Below are positions 1 through 9,999 of a stretch of DNA of 64,000 nt, one piece after another (positions within the stretch are counted from its first letter, which is position 1; every line of letters starts with the position of its first letter). The notes under the pieces were generated by a model. That model was not told the origin of the DNA, did not search any database, and saw nothing but the letters and a program-made list of their open reading frames with translations. Both the position numbers and the translations under genes were made by a program. The stretch is from assembly GCF_018333235.1 (NCBI RefSeq), contig NZ_BORP01000004.1, positions 186,001 to 250,000 of the forward strand. Reading direction: 5' to 3'. The stretch is from Ornithinibacillus bavariensis (GTDB lineage: Bacteria; Bacillota; Bacilli; Bacillales; Amphibacillaceae).

Positions 1-106
1 TGTTCTGTGATTCTAGTAACTGATACATGCGGTCAAGTCCAGGTTTAATCCCATAGTTTTTTCTATCCCGAAAGAACTGATTAACCTGCTCTATACTAGT
101 AAACAT
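1..106 (-). CDS. folC: Folylpolyglutamate/dihydrofolate synthase, N-terminal fragment
   Basis: The window edge cuts this gene, leaving about 35 N-terminal residues. They read MFTSIEQVNQFF and then contain a GIKPGL motif followed by RMYQLL, which matches the start of bacterial FolC proteins (usually G-[IV]-K-P-G-L-x-R-M). FolC adds glutamates to folates in the cytoplasm. Its place just downstream of valS on the same strand is the B. subtilis arrangement. Here 1.86 kb with two opposite-strand ATP-grasp genes separates the two. The identification rests on a short segment plus synteny. Confidence 0.75.
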   Translation of the reverse strand, partial: MFTSIEQVNQFFRDRKNYGIKPGLDRMYQLLESQN

Positions 107-168
107 TGCTTCACCATCTTTCTATTAATCGAAAAAATTATAGCACAAATAAGAAAGGAAAAGGTCAA

Positions 169-1068
169 TTGAGTAAAACAGGTTGGATTATATACAATGG
201 AAATTTGCCTGGTAATAAGTTTTTGGATTTTGCTGAAATGATTCGAGATGCTGCAAATAGACTTGGTTCAAATGCTCAAATTATTAAAAACAATGATCTC
301 CTCACATTATTCGGAGACAAACAAATCGGCCTATTATCCGAAAGTGAATTACCGGATTATATTGTATTTACAGATAAAGATATCTATTTAGCTAGACAAC
401 TAGAATTATTAGGCGTTCCAGTTTTTAATTCTTCACATGTGATTGAGACTAGTGATGATAAAATTGCTACCTATCAGATTTTGGCAAAGCATCAGCTACC
501 AATTCCAAAAACAATAGTAGCTCCTAAGGTTTTTTATAGTCGTAAAGAAAAGTATTTACCAGATCTTGACACAATTATTGAGCAGCTTGGTCTACCTATG
601 ATTGTGAAAGAAGCATTTGGATCATTTGGAGAACAGGTATACCTCGTCCATTCCAAGGAGGAGCTTAAAGAAAAAGTAATCGAGCTTTACGGAAAACCGT
701 TTATGTTTCAAGAATTTGTCCATTCAAGCTTTGGAAAGGATCTTCGAATACAAGTGGTTGGTAATCGAGTAGTTGCTGCGATGAAACGTACTGCAAATCA
801 TGATTTTCGAGCTAATGTAACAGCTGGGGGAAATATAGAGGCATTCGAACCCTCTGAACAAGCAAAAAAGGTTGCCATTTCAGCAGCAAAAGCGATCGGG
901 GCTGATTTTTGCGGAGTAGATTTACTTTATGGTTCTGACGGTGATTTTATCATTTGTGAAATTAATTCTAATGCACATATTCGTAATCTATATAACTGTT
1001 CAGGAATTAATGCAGCAGATGCAATAATGGAGCATATATTAAAAGCAGTGAGGGATAAAAATGATTAA
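169..1068 (+). CDS. RimK-like ATP-grasp ligase (first of a pair)
   Basis: About 299 residues with an ATP-grasp fold of the RimK/LysX type: a small N-terminal domain opening with GWIIYNG, the nucleotide-binding VKEAFGSFGEQ loop, a QEFV...GKDLRI segment, DFRANV and the metal-binding EINSNA near the C-terminus. Family members join a carboxylate, often glutamate, to an amine through an acylphosphate. The substrate here is not evident. I prefer TTG at 169 over an upstream ATG at 106, because AAAGGAAAAGG precedes it and the protein then begins like its neighbour. It overlaps the next gene by 8 bp, which suggests translational coupling. The pair is oriented against folC and valS. Confidence 0.8.
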   Translation: MSKTGWIIYNGNLPGNKFLDFAEMIRDAANRLGSNAQIIKNNDLLTLFGDKQIGLLSESELPDYIVFTDKDIYLARQLELLGVPVFNSSHVIETSDDKIATYQILAKHQLPIPKTIVAPKVFYSRKEKYLPDLDTIIEQLGLPMIVKEAFGSFGEQVYLVHSKEELKEKVIELYGKPFMFQEFVHSSFGKDLRIQVVGNRVVAAMKRTANHDFRANVTAGGNIEAFEPSEQAKKVAISAAKAIGADFCGVDLLYGSDGDFIICEINSNAHIRNLYNCSGINAADAIMEHILKAVRDKND

Positions 1069-1924
1069 TGGTTGGCTTATTTATAATGGTCGAGATGCAC
1101 TAGAAAATAAAGCTTATATCGAATGGTTTATCGAGGAAGGTAAAAAACAATCCTTACACATAGCGTTAATTCTTCGGGAACATCTATCCATAGGAATATA
1201 CCAAAATATGCATTCTGTTTTTTATCATGGAGTTCAAGTTGATTTACCCAGATTTGCTATTGTTCGGACAGTAGAGCCTATGATGAATCGAATACTAGAG
1301 GAATTAGGTGTACCTGTCTTTAATTCCTCTACTTTATCAGAGATATGTAATGATAAAGCAAGAACCTATTTCGAAGTGGCAAAGCTTGGAATTCCAATGG
1401 TCGATACTGTCTTTATAAACAGAGAGAATATACTGGAGACACCTCCTATGTCTTATCCATTTGTTATAAAAGAAGTCACTGGTAGAGGTGGGAAAAACGT
1501 CTTTTTAATCAAGAATTTTGAGGAATGGGTTGCATATACCCAACAGCTAACCGCTTCAGATTATGTTATACAATCAACAGAAGTACAGCTAGGTAAAGAT
1601 CTACGGGTTTTTGTTGTCGGTAGTGAGATTGTTGGAGCAGTTATGCGTATGAGTCAATCCGACTTTCGTGCTAATTATAAGCTTGGTGGTACGGCAACTT
1701 GGTATCCATTAAATAGCGATGAGAAGAAATTAATATTAAAAATAATTTCACAATTTGATTTTGGGATGGTTGGCATCGATTTTTTAATTGGACATCAAGG
1801 TGAATTATTATTTAATGAAATTGAAGATGTTGTTGGATCTAGAACACTTAGTGCTGTAAGTGATGTGAATATTTTAGAAAAATATGTCACATTCATAAAA
1901 GAAAGAGTAGCAAAGGATATATAG
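1061..1924 (+). CDS. RimK-like ATP-grasp ligase (second of a pair)
   Basis: A 287-residue paralogue of the preceding protein. It shares the GWLIYNG opening, an IKEVTGRGGKNV nucleotide loop, GKDLRVFVVG, DFRANY and a C-terminal metal site region. In that last motif the usual E-x-N is read as EIED, so the canonical Asn is not at the expected place; metal binding or activity may differ from the partner. Overlapping start and stop codons indicate co-translation and perhaps a heteromeric enzyme or two successive ligations. Its stop codon lies in the loop of a long hairpin that probably ends transcription. The function is inferred only at family level. Confidence 0.78.
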   Translation: MINGWLIYNGRDALENKAYIEWFIEEGKKQSLHIALILREHLSIGIYQNMHSVFYHGVQVDLPRFAIVRTVEPMMNRILEELGVPVFNSSTLSEICNDKARTYFEVAKLGIPMVDTVFINRENILETPPMSYPFVIKEVTGRGGKNVFLIKNFEEWVAYTQQLTASDYVIQSTEVQLGKDLRVFVVGSEIVGAVMRMSQSDFRANYKLGGTATWYPLNSDEKKLILKIISQFDFGMVGIDFLIGHQGELLFNEIEDVVGSRTLSAVSDVNILEKYVTFIKERVAKDI

Positions 1925-1948
1925 TGGTATATATCCCCTGCTACTCTT
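1903..1948. terminator. Bidirectional terminator between convergent genes
   Basis: A near-perfect inverted repeat: AAGAGTAGCA pairs with TGCTACTCTT, and inside it GGATATATA pairs with TATATATCC across a 4-nt loop. It lies between the ATP-grasp pair on the plus strand and valS on the minus strand. T-rich sequence follows on both strands, so it can serve both transcripts. It would also uncouple folC from the valS transcript. Confidence 0.7.
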
Positions 1949-1962
1949 GATTCTATCTTAAC

Positions 1963-4605
1963 CTATCCTTTTAACTCTTCAAGTCGTGCCTTTACAGCAG
2001 CTTGTTTTTCTAAATAGTCTTGTTCTTTTTTCTTTTCTTCATCAATTACGGCTTGTGGAGCTTTTGATATAAAGCCTTGATTTTGAAGCTTCTTCTGAAC
2101 TCGTTCAACTTCTTTATTCCACTTATCAAGCTCTTTCTCTAAACGAGCAATCTCCTTATCAAAATCAATTAATCCCTCTAGCGGTAAGAAAATTTCAGCA
2201 CCCGTTACGACAGCTGACATCGCCTTATCAGGAGCATCAATTGCAGTAGATATCGTTAATTCGCTTGGATTACAGAAGCGTTCCACATAATGACGATTGT
2301 TTTCAAGCTCAGCAACGATAGACTCATCCTTTGCTTGAATCAATAAGTTAATTTGCTTCGACATTGGTGTATCCACTTCAGCGCGAATATTTCTTACTGA
2401 CTTGATAATAGCAACTAACCGTTTCATTTCTTCTGAAGCTTTTTCATCATGGAAATTAATATTAACTTCCGGCCATTTGGCAATAGTGATTGATTCACCT
2501 TCATGAGGAAGCTTTTGCCAGATTTCCTCTGTAACAAATGGCATAAATGGATGTAAGAGCCTCATGGTTTGATCTAGTACATGAGCAAGTACAGAGCGTG
2601 TAGTCTTTTTCGCATGTTCGTCTTCACCATATAGCGGAATCTTCGCCATCTCAATATACCAATCACATAATTCATCCCAAATGAAATTATGCAAATGACG
2701 ACCTGCTTCACCAAATTCATATTTATTCGTATTTCTTGTTACTTGTTCAATCGTTTCATTTAATTGCGTTAATATCCATTTATCTGCGAGCGAGAGTTCA
2801 CCTGTTAAATCAATGTCCTCATACGTAAAGCCTTCCATATTCATTAAAGAGAATCGTGAAGCATTCCAAATTTTATTAACAAAGTTCCAGGTGGATTCTA
2901 CCTTTTCCCAATGGAAACGCATATCCTGACCTGGAGAAGTGCCGGTTAATAAGAAATATCGTAAAGAATCAGCACCATATTTTTCAATCACGTCCATAGG
3001 GTCAACACCATTACCTAGGGATTTACTAAATTTTCTTCCTTGCTCATCTCGAATTAATCCATGAAGTAATACGTCTTTAAAAGGTCGTTTTCCTGTAAAT
3101 TCCTTTGATTGGAAGATCATTCGAGCTACCCAGAAGAAGATAATGTCATATCCAGTAATTAATACATCTGTAGGGAAGTAGCGTTTTAAGTCCTTTGAGT
3201 CTTCATTTGGCCAGCCCATCGTGGAAAATGGCCACAGTGCACTTGAGAACCATGTGTCTAATACATCCTCATCCTGATTCCAATTTTCAATATCTGCAGG
3301 TGCTTCTTTTCCTACATATATTTCCCCAGTCTCTTTATGATACCAAGCTGGAATACGGTGACCCCACCATAGTTGACGACTGATGCACCAATCTCGGATG
3401 TTCTCCATCCAGTTAAAATACGTATTCTCGAATCGTTTTGGAACAAAATTGATTTTATCATCTGTATCCTGCAATGCTAAAGCTGCATCAGCAAGTGGCT
3501 GCATTTTCACAAACCATTGTGTTGATAAATACGGTTCAACAACTGCCCCACTTCGCTCAGAATGTCCTACTTGGTGAATATGCTCTTCAATCTTAAATAA
3601 AACACCAAGCTCCTGAAGATCTTTAACGATTTGCTTTCGGCACTCAAATCTGTCCATATCCTTGTACTTACCTGCGTTATGATTCATTGTGCCGTCTTCA
3701 TTCATAACTAAAACACGTTCTAAATCATGACGATTGCCAATCTCAAAGTCATTTGGATCATGTGCTGGGGTAATTTTCACTGCTCCAGATCCAAATTCCA
3801 TATCAACATAGTCATCAGCAACAATCGGAATTTCACGTCCAGTTATTGGAAGAACAACCGTTTTACCTATCAAATGCTGATAGCGCTCGTCTTTTGGGTG
3901 TACTGCAACAGCAGTATCCCCTAGCATAGTTTCTGGTCTTGTCGTAGCAATCTCAATTGTTTCATCACTATCTTTAATTGGATATTTCATATGATAGAAA
4001 TTGCCTTTAATTTCTTTGTAAATTACCTCAATATCCGATAATGCTGTTTTTGTTTCAGGATCCCAGTTGATGATGTATTCACCACGGTAAATTAACCCTT
4101 TTTCATATAGCGTTACAAAGACCTCTTTTACGGCTTCTGATAAACCTTCATCAAGCGTAAACCGCTCTCTGGAGTAATCTAACCCCAAACCAAGCTTTTC
4201 CCATTGTGAACGGATAAAATCTGCATACTCTTCCTTCCATTCCCAAGCTTTTTCAAGAAACTTATCTCTACCCAACTCGTAGCGGTTAGTACCTTCTTCT
4301 CTTAATCTTGCTTCAACTTTAGCCTGTGTTGCAATACCAGCATGGTCCATTCCTGGAAGCCACAATACATCATAGCCCTGCATCCGCTTCATTCGAGATA
4401 CAGTATCCTGCATTGTAGTGTCCCAAGCGTGGCCGAGGTGAAGACGTCCAGTTACATTTGGTGGTGGAATAACGATAGAGAACGGCTCCTTATCTGGGTC
4501 ACCTGTTGCTTCAAAGTACTTACCTTCTAGCCAGAATTTGTAGCGATTTTGTTCAACTGCATGATGATTATACTTCGGTGGAAGTGAATTGTTATTTTCC
4601 TGCAT
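1963..4605 (-). CDS. valS: Valyl-tRNA synthetase
   Basis: A class I aminoacyl-tRNA synthetase of 880 residues that charges tRNA-Val in the cytoplasm. The HIGH-type motif HLGH is at about residues 56-59 after PPPNVTG. The KMSKS-type motif appears as KFSKS in the [10 protein letters not shown] context. A large editing domain with the [10 protein letters not shown] signature lies in the first half, and the C-terminal coiled arm ([13 protein letters not shown]) typical of ValRS is present. I start it at the ATG with AAGGAGG eight bases upstream; an earlier in-frame TTG lies inside the leader terminator. The gene is controlled by the T-box leader just upstream. Confidence 0.97.
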   Translation of the reverse strand: MQENNNSLPPKYNHHAVEQNRYKFWLEGKYFEATGDPDKEPFSIVIPPPNVTGRLHLGHAWDTTMQDTVSRMKRMQGYDVLWLPGMDHAGIATQAKVEARLREEGTNRYELGRDKFLEKAWEWKEEYADFIRSQWEKLGLGLDYSRERFTLDEGLSEAVKEVFVTLYEKGLIYRGEYIINWDPETKTALSDIEVIYKEIKGNFYHMKYPIKDSDETIEIATTRPETMLGDTAVAVHPKDERYQHLIGKTVVLPITGREIPIVADDYVDMEFGSGAVKITPAHDPNDFEIGNRHDLERVLVMNEDGTMNHNAGKYKDMDRFECRKQIVKDLQELGVLFKIEEHIHQVGHSERSGAVVEPYLSTQWFVKMQPLADAALALQDTDDKINFVPKRFENTYFNWMENIRDWCISRQLWWGHRIPAWYHKETGEIYVGKEAPADIENWNQDEDVLDTWFSSALWPFSTMGWPNEDSKDLKRYFPTDVLITGYDIIFFWVARMIFQSKEFTGKRPFKDVLLHGLIRDEQGRKFSKSLGNGVDPMDVIEKYGADSLRYFLLTGTSPGQDMRFHWEKVESTWNFVNKIWNASRFSLMNMEGFTYEDIDLTGELSLADKWILTQLNETIEQVTRNTNKYEFGEAGRHLHNFIWDELCDWYIEMAKIPLYGEDEHAKKTTRSVLAHVLDQTMRLLHPFMPFVTEEIWQKLPHEGESITIAKWPEVNINFHDEKASEEMKRLVAIIKSVRNIRAEVDTPMSKQINLLIQAKDESIVAELENNRHYVERFCNPSELTISTAIDAPDKAMSAVVTGAEIFLPLEGLIDFDKEIARLEKELDKWNKEVERVQKKLQNQGFISKAPQAVIDEEKKKEQDYLEKQAAVKARLEELKG

Positions 4606-4630
4606 TTTTATCAGCCTCCTTATTAAATAC

Positions 4631-4880
4631 AAAAAGCCCTTCTCATCCTTAATTAAAGGACGAAAAGGGCATTATTCCGTGGTACCACCTTTGTTTACAG
4701 GTCTTAAAAAACCTATACACTCATTACTTGATAACGGTCATTAACCGGCATACTCTTACTCTTAAATTCGGAGTAGCTGCATCAAGGGCGACCTTCCAAA
4801 AGGTAATTCCGAGAAAACTTTCACCAAATGTTTTCCTCTCTAAACGGTTACGCTTCTGTACTCTTCCCAATCATTTGCTT
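4631..4880 (-). promoter_or_regulatory. T-box riboswitch leader of valS
   Basis: On the minus strand the conserved T-box core AAGGTGGTACCACGG is at 4678-4692. It is followed by a terminator hairpin (4636-4670, GCCCTTTTCGTCC paired with GGATGAGAAGGGC) and a run of T, with the valS Shine-Dalgarno immediately after. The CGTCCTTT needed for the competing antiterminator lies in the 5' arm of the terminator. Upstream, about 190 nt can fold into Stem I (GAGTA...TACTC at its base). T-boxes sense uncharged tRNA; valS downstream implies tRNA-Val. I could not place the specifier codon with certainty. Confidence 0.92.
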
Positions 4881-5044
4881 CATTTATAGTTTTATTTTCT
4901 TATTTTAGTCAATTTCTGTTCATAAATCAACTATTAAATGAATCATTGCACAAATCACCTTTGTTTATACATATAGTATTAAGAAAAGCGATGCTAAGTG
5001 AATACCAAATCATATAACGTGTTACCTTACGGAGGTGAATTTGC

Positions 5045-5233
5045 ATGAGTAGATATTATCGATATCGATTACCACCTTGGGCATTAAAATGTTTAATTGT
5101 TGTTGAAAGCGTGACCTTACCAATACTAATCTTCCAGCTTATTCGGACTATTATTTTCCCAACTTCATTTGACGTATTGCTTACTCTGTTTTTAGCGTTT
5201 ATATTTATTTCATTTTATCTTAAATGGATTTAA
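5045..5233 (+). CDS. Small two-helix membrane protein
   Basis: 62 residues with two predicted membrane segments (about residues 14-34 and 42-60) and a basic N-terminus (SRYYRYR). The ATG is preceded by ACGGAGGTG at good spacing, which supports real translation. It stands alone on the plus strand, and its stop codon overlaps the stop of ysxE, which converges on it. I do not recognise the family and assign no function. Confidence 0.6.
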   Translation: MSRYYRYRLPPWALKCLIVVESVTLPILIFQLIRTIIFPTSFDVLLTLFLAFIFISFYLKWI

Positions 5234-6246
5234 ATTTCACTACTCTCATCAAGTGAAACCATTTCATACTCTGCCTCAATAAATTCAGAAAAACGGATAC
5301 CAAATAATAGTTGTCGATGAAGCCTCTGAAGCTGGATTACCTGATTTATCGTACTGTCCTCGGAACTATCATTGACATATCGTTCAATTGCTTGGAGATA
5401 TTGCGATGGATCCATTAAATAAATACAAAGTAGAATCAACTCATGAATTAAAAGCTTGTTCTCGTCCATGTAGTTGTGAAATTTACTCAGTAATGCTTCA
5501 CCTTCATTGTCATAATGAAGCGTCCTATCCTTTAGAAAATGGGACAAATCTATAATAGGATTATCATACTTGGAACGCTCCCAATTGATGAAAAATGTTC
5601 GTTCCCCATGAAGGATATGGCTACCCGATAAGTTACCATGGCAGAGACAAACTTGCCACTCTGAAATAGTAGATTGATTCTCTAGATACTGCTCTAGCCT
5701 TCTATCCATTAAAAAGAAAGCCTTCAGTATATCACGGTATTGCGTGCAGACTAGTAGTTCTACCGGTGACATAAAATGTCTAGACTCGAATAATTCTACA
5801 TGACCCAATAGTGCTTTTCGTAAATCATATATTTGTTTTTGGTAGATTAAAAAGCTTTCTCTTGATTGTTCTCGTGACGACTCTGTCAATGTATGGATTT
5901 TCCTTGTTTTAGCATGAATATAGCCTAAGGTTTGATAGACTTTATCAATAAATAATGACCTATGGTGAGATTCAATCCATGGTGTTAAGTAATATACCTC
6001 ATTCTCATTCCCTGCATATAAATCTCCTCTATGGTTTATATACACAGGTATTATGTGCTGTAGATTCTCAGCTTGAGCAACACGATATACATCATGCCAG
6101 AATGGAAGTGTATCGTTATTAAGGATACTTTTCTTTAACGCATAGGTCTGATTATTACTTTTAACGTAATAAACTCTATCTGTGTACTTTTCAATTTCAA
6201 CAGGATAGACACGAAAGGCTTCTAAAATACCTCGTACATTTTCCAA
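5230..6246 (-). CDS. ysxE: Spore coat-associated protein YsxE (CotS-type kinase fold)
   Basis: About 338 residues related to the CotS/YsxE/YutH group, with an aminoglycoside-phosphotransferase-like fold. The LCHGNLSGSHIL segment corresponds to the catalytic loop and INWERSK to the metal-binding loop, although the usual D in the second is altered, so activity is uncertain. In B. subtilis the gene follows spoVID and is expressed in the mother cell, as here. I favour TTG at 6246, preceded by AGGTGGTGAG; a GTG at 6258 is possible. A hairpin between spoVID and this gene could lower its expression. Confidence 0.82.
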   Translation of the reverse strand: MENVRGILEAFRVYPVEIEKYTDRVYYVKSNNQTYALKKSILNNDTLPFWHDVYRVAQAENLQHIIPVYINHRGDLYAGNENEVYYLTPWIESHHRSLFIDKVYQTLGYIHAKTRKIHTLTESSREQSRESFLIYQKQIYDLRKALLGHVELFESRHFMSPVELLVCTQYRDILKAFFLMDRRLEQYLENQSTISEWQVCLCHGNLSGSHILHGERTFFINWERSKYDNPIIDLSHFLKDRTLHYDNEGEALLSKFHNYMDENKLLIHELILLCIYLMDPSQYLQAIERYVNDSSEDSTINQVIQLQRLHRQLLFGIRFSEFIEAEYEMVSLDESSEI

Positions 6247-6280
6247 GCTACTCACCACCTAAAATAAGCTCCATTAATAT

Positions 6281-6306
6281 ACCCCTTGGCAAAAAAGACA
6301 AGGGGT
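6281..6306 (-). terminator. Intergenic hairpin spoVID/ysxE
   Basis: ACCCCTTG pairs perfectly with CAAGGGGT around a 10-nt loop between the two genes. On the minus strand no real T run follows the stem, so it may be a processing or attenuating hairpin rather than a full terminator. Confidence 0.4.
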
Positions 6307-6322
6307 TTCTAATTCGTTCCAT

Positions 6323-7318
6323 TTACTTTTTTATGGGAATATAAAGTAGTTGACCTTCTGTTACATCATCTTCCTCTAATTGATTATAATTTCGAATTTG
6401 GAGGGTTGATGTTTCATATTTTTCAGCAATAGACTCTAATGTATCTCTATCCTGTACAATGCAGAGCTTCAGTTTAAAATATTCCTCTTCAGAACTTCGG
6501 AATATATCAGATAGATAAGTTAAATCAGTCTTTTCCTCCCTACTTTCATGACTTTCCATTTTGGAGCTAGAGCTAGAACTAGATTCCTTTATGGATGAAG
6601 ATTCCTCCAAAACCTCTACTTCTGGCACTTTATTTTTGTTGAAAAATTGTTCGAAGGTCTGAGATTCCTTCTTAAACTTCCAGCGATCACTTTCCATTTC
6701 ATCATCGAGCTCATTTTTTACATCTTCTTCTAATCCGACAGGCTCCTCAAAACTGGAAGACTCTAGCTCTGGCTTTACATCAAATTCAAAGGTATTACCA
6801 GAGTCTCTTGATTCGATTAGTTCCTCTTCTGATTCCTCAACTACGGATTCTGGATCCTCGTCCTCTACTTCTTCAACTCGATTATTTATACCATGAATTT
6901 CAATCGTGGATCGTAAGTTGAGATGGTTTGGTTCTGGTAATTCATAATCAAACTCTGAAATCGTAACTAACACATCATTCAAATTTTCAACACGGTAGGA
7001 TGGAACCGTTATCTCAACTGGAAAACGATGCATAAATTCGGCACTCCCATAGGATGTATCAGTTACACGTTCCATATAACGCCTCGAATCATAGGATTCA
7101 AAATAGGAATCGGCTTCATCCTCCTCATCGAATAGTTCAAGCTTTTGATAGGAACCTTGTAATTCTACTACTCCCCTAATGGAGATATAATCCGTAAACT
7201 CTTGAATTGAAATCTCTGGGTCCAAGGATATCCCCATAATCTCTTCGACTTCTTGGCCCTTCTCAAAATACAGTGATTCATTTAAATCAAAGCGGAATAC
7301 TGATTGTTCATTTGCCAA
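6323..7318 (-). CDS. spoVID: Stage VI sporulation protein D (coat morphogenesis)
   Basis: About 331 residues. An N-terminal domain of roughly 140 residues (SVFRFDLNESLYF at the start) matches the SpoVID N-terminal domain. A long acidic and Ser-rich middle follows, then a C-terminal LysM domain (DTLESIAEKYETS...YIPIKK). SpoVID sits on the forespore surface and drives coat encasement in B. subtilis. TTG at 7318 is chosen because AAGGGAGG precedes it. A SigE-like promoter lies just upstream and ysxE follows, as in B. subtilis. Confidence 0.9.
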   Translation of the reverse strand: MANEQSVFRFDLNESLYFEKGQEVEEIMGISLDPEISIQEFTDYISIRGVVELQGSYQKLELFDEEDEADSYFESYDSRRYMERVTDTSYGSAEFMHRFPVEITVPSYRVENLNDVLVTISEFDYELPEPNHLNLRSTIEIHGINNRVEEVEDEDPESVVEESEEELIESRDSGNTFEFDVKPELESSSFEEPVGLEEDVKNELDDEMESDRWKFKKESQTFEQFFNKNKVPEVEVLEESSSIKESSSSSSSKMESHESREEKTDLTYLSDIFRSSEEEYFKLKLCIVQDRDTLESIAEKYETSTLQIRNYNQLEEDDVTEGQLLYIPIKK

Positions 7319-7345
7319 GTTGTTTCCTCCCTTCAACACATACAT

Positions 7346-7373
7346 ACCATATGCTCTATCTTTAATTATCTAT
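7346..7373 (-). promoter_or_regulatory. SigE-like promoter of spoVID
   Basis: On the minus strand, ATA (7371-7373) is followed after exactly 17 nt by CATATGGT (7346-7353). This fits the SigE pattern ATA-N16-18-CATAnnnT. The start codon lies about 28 nt downstream of the -10, with the ribosome site between. Early mother-cell expression of spoVID is established in B. subtilis. Confidence 0.6.
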
Positions 7374-7660
7374 ATGAGTCAAGGTATAAGGATATGCTAA
7401 CTAGGTAAAAAGTGTTTTGAGATAACGTACATGATAGTGGTATAGATAAACATCATATAGACTTGTGATAATAGATAAAATGAAGTACACGATAAGCTTC
7501 ATTTTGATTATCTATGTGGTAATGAAATGATGTTTAGCGTTGCTCTAAACGTCATTTTAACGCATAAATGCTAAAACATTGATGCATAGAAACGTTATAG
7601 ACATCATTTTTATATGTATTCGGATGTGAAATGATGTGTAAAAATGCTAAGAAAAGAAAA
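7374..7660. repeat. Cluster of three inverted repeats between spoVID and hemL
   Basis: No gene is seen in this gap. It holds three consecutive hairpins: 7471-7515 (ATAGATA...TATCTAT outside AAATGAAG/CTTCATTT), 7525-7557 (13 bp, AAATGATGTTTAG with CTAAACGTCATTT, one G-T) and 7601-7637 (ACATCATTT with AAATGATGT). The word AAATGATGT recurs in both orientations. It could be a structured RNA or a small repeated DNA element. Confidence 0.55.
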
Positions 7661-7690
7661 AGGCTATTCCAATTTTATTGGAACAGCCCT
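7655..7690 (-). terminator. Rho-independent terminator of the hem operon
   Basis: On the minus strand GGCTGTTCCAAT pairs with ATTGGAATAGCC around a short loop and is followed by TTTTTC. It lies immediately after the hemL stop codon and closes the operon. Confidence 0.88.
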
Positions 7691-7694
7691 CCTA

Positions 7695-8981
7695 TTATTT
7701 TAAGGTAGAAAAAGCTTTTCTCGCTGCTTTTATTGTTTTATCAATATCTTCTTCTGTATGTGCAGTTGATAAGAATAATCCCTCGAATTGTGACGGTGGT
7801 AAGAATACGCCCTCTTCAGCCATTGTTCGGTAGTATTTCTTGAAGTACTCCAAATTCGATTTTGATGCTGTTTCAAAGTTGACTACTGGGTCCTCAGCAA
7901 AGAATATGCCAACCATTGATCCTGCACGATTAATTTGAAGTGGTATTTCATAATCTTCTGCTGCTTGTTTATAGCCTTCAACAAGTTGATCTACTCGTTT
8001 ATTAATATTTGAGTAGGACTCTTTCGTTAAAGCATGTAGTGTTTCATAGCCTGCTGTCATCGCTAATGGATTACCAGATAATGTACCTGCCTGATAGATT
8101 GGGCCTGATGGTGCAACTTGTTGCATAATTTCCCGTTTGCCACCATAAGCTCCAACTGGTAATCCCCCTCCAATAACTTTTCCTAAACAGGTCAAGTCTG
8201 GTGTTATGCCAAAATAACCCTGTGCACAATTATAGTCAACACGGAAACCAGTCATCACCTCGTCAAAAATAAGTAATGACCCATATTCTTCCGTAATCTT
8301 TCTTAAAAAGCTTAAGAAGTCATTTGTTGGTGGAACAACACCCATATTTCCACATACAGGTTCGGCTATAACAGCAGCAATGTTTTCACCATATCGTTCA
8401 AATGCTGCACGGACACCATCCTGGTCGTTATATGCTACAGTAATAGTATTTTGAGCAATTGATTTTGGTACACCAGGACTATCTGGTAAGCCTAATGTCG
8501 CGACTCCCGATCCCGCTTTAATTAATAATGAATCACCATGACCATGGTAGCTTCCTTCAAATTTCAAGATAATATCTCTACCAGTATATCCTCGTGCAAG
8601 TCTTAGTGCACTCATCGTTGCCTCTGTACCAGAGTTAACCATCCTCACAACCTCTATAGATGGTACACGCTCAATTACTAGTTTAGCAAGTTTATTTTCC
8701 AAAAGCGTAGGTGCTCCGAAGCTAGTCCCATTCGCTATCACTTCATGAAGCCCTTGAACAACTCTTTCATCCGCATGACCCAAAATTAATGGTCCCCAGC
8801 TTAACACATAATCAATGTACTCATTACCATCGATATCCTTTATTTTAGAACCTTTTCCACTTTCCATAAAAATCGGATCCATTCCGACTGACTTAAATGC
8901 ACGTACAGGTGAATTCACCCCTCCAGGCATTAAATCTACTGCTTCTTTGTAAGCATCAATTGATCGATCATAACGATTCAC
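7695..8981 (-). CDS. hemL: Glutamate-1-semialdehyde 2,1-aminomutase
   Basis: A PLP enzyme (class III aminotransferase fold) that turns glutamate-1-semialdehyde into 5-aminolevulinate. Visible motifs are the substrate-binding [30 protein letters not shown] and the PLP lysine in LGKVIGGG, followed by the gating QAGTLSGNP. The start is the GTG at 8981, preceded by GGTGAGGTGAC, giving 428 residues, the usual family length. Earlier in-frame starts overlap hemB. It is the last gene of the operon, 16 bp after hemB. Confidence 0.96.
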   Translation of the reverse strand: MNRYDRSIDAYKEAVDLMPGGVNSPVRAFKSVGMDPIFMESGKGSKIKDIDGNEYIDYVLSWGPLILGHADERVVQGLHEVIANGTSFGAPTLLENKLAKLVIERVPSIEVVRMVNSGTEATMSALRLARGYTGRDIILKFEGSYHGHGDSLLIKAGSGVATLGLPDSPGVPKSIAQNTITVAYNDQDGVRAAFERYGENIAAVIAEPVCGNMGVVPPTNDFLSFLRKITEEYGSLLIFDEVMTGFRVDYNCAQGYFGITPDLTCLGKVIGGGLPVGAYGGKREIMQQVAPSGPIYQAGTLSGNPLAMTAGYETLHALTKESYSNINKRVDQLVEGYKQAAEDYEIPLQINRAGSMVGIFFAEDPVVNFETASKSNLEYFKKYYRTMAEEGVFLPPSQFEGLFLSTAHTEEDIDKTIKAARKAFSTLK

Positions 8982-8997
8982 ACCAGTCACCTCACCA

Positions 8998-9984
8998 TTA
9001 ATTAGTTTCTTTAAGCCAAGCTGCTGCATCCTTTGCAAAATATGTGATGATTAAATCTGCTCCAGCACGTTTCATTGAGGTTAGCATTTCTAACACTAAT
9101 TCTTTCTCATTAATCCATCCATTTTGTGCTGCTGCTTTTACCATCGAATACTCTCCACTTACATTGTATCCAACCACTGGAAGATTGAAGTTATTACGAA
9201 CGTCACGTACAATGTCAAGGTATGAAAGTGTAGGCTTGACTATAAGAAAATCTGCGCCCTCTTCGACATCTGATTCAGCCTCTCTTAGTGCCTCAAGACG
9301 ATTTGCCGGATCCATTTGATATGACCTACGATCCCCAAATTGTGGAGTACTATCGGCTGCATCACGGAATGGACCATAGAATGCTGATGCGTATTTTACT
9401 GCATATGACATAATTGGAATATTCGTAAAACCAGCTTCATCCAACGCCTGTCTGATTACCTTTACAAAACCATCCATCATGTTTGAAGGAGCAATAATAT
9501 CTGCACCTGCTTTTGCCTGGGAAACAGCGGTTTTTGCTAATAATTCAAGTGATTCATCATTATCAACATCATGATTATGAATGACACCACAGTGACCATG
9601 TGAGGTGTACTCACATAGACAAGTATCTGCAACTATAAGTAGCTCAGGATATTCGCGTTTAATAAGTCTCGTTGCCTCTTGTACAATTCCTGTTTCGATA
9701 TAAGCGCCTGTTCCAACCTCATCCTTTTCATTTGGAACACCAAAGAGAATGACAGATTTAATCCCAAGTTCATAGACTTCTTTAACTTCATTAGAAAGTA
9801 AATCAAGAGAAACTTGAAATACTCCTGGCATAGAAGGTACTTCCTTCTTCATATTACTTCCTTCTACTACAAACATAGGATAAATAAAATCATCTACTCG
9901 TAAATGATTTTCTCTTACCATATCTCGCATAGCCTTTGATGAACGTAAACGGCGATGACGTTTAAAATCAGTAACATATTCCAT
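8998..9984 (-). CDS. hemB: Delta-aminolevulinic acid dehydratase (porphobilinogen synthase)
   Basis: 328 residues. It condenses two 5-aminolevulinates to porphobilinogen. The Zn-type cysteines are present at about residues 122, 124 and 132 ([13 protein letters not shown]). The two active-site lysines are K197 (YAVKYAS) and K250 ([10 protein letters not shown]), with the YGPFRDAA motif between. Length and start are typical. It lies between hemD and hemL. Confidence 0.97.
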   Translation of the reverse strand: MEYVTDFKRHRRLRSSKAMRDMVRENHLRVDDFIYPMFVVEGSNMKKEVPSMPGVFQVSLDLLSNEVKEVYELGIKSVILFGVPNEKDEVGTGAYIETGIVQEATRLIKREYPELLIVADTCLCEYTSHGHCGVIHNHDVDNDESLELLAKTAVSQAKAGADIIAPSNMMDGFVKVIRQALDEAGFTNIPIMSYAVKYASAFYGPFRDAADSTPQFGDRRSYQMDPANRLEALREAESDVEEGADFLIVKPTLSYLDIVRDVRNNFNLPVVGYNVSGEYSMVKAAAQNGWINEKELVLEMLTSMKRAGADLIITYFAKDAAAWLKETN

Positions 9985-9999
9985 AAAACTTCAGTCCTC

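Noticed and set aside
2000-4500. Several plus-strand frames of 60-65 codons within valS
   Set aside because: All are shadows of the conserved valS reading frame and have no ribosome sites.
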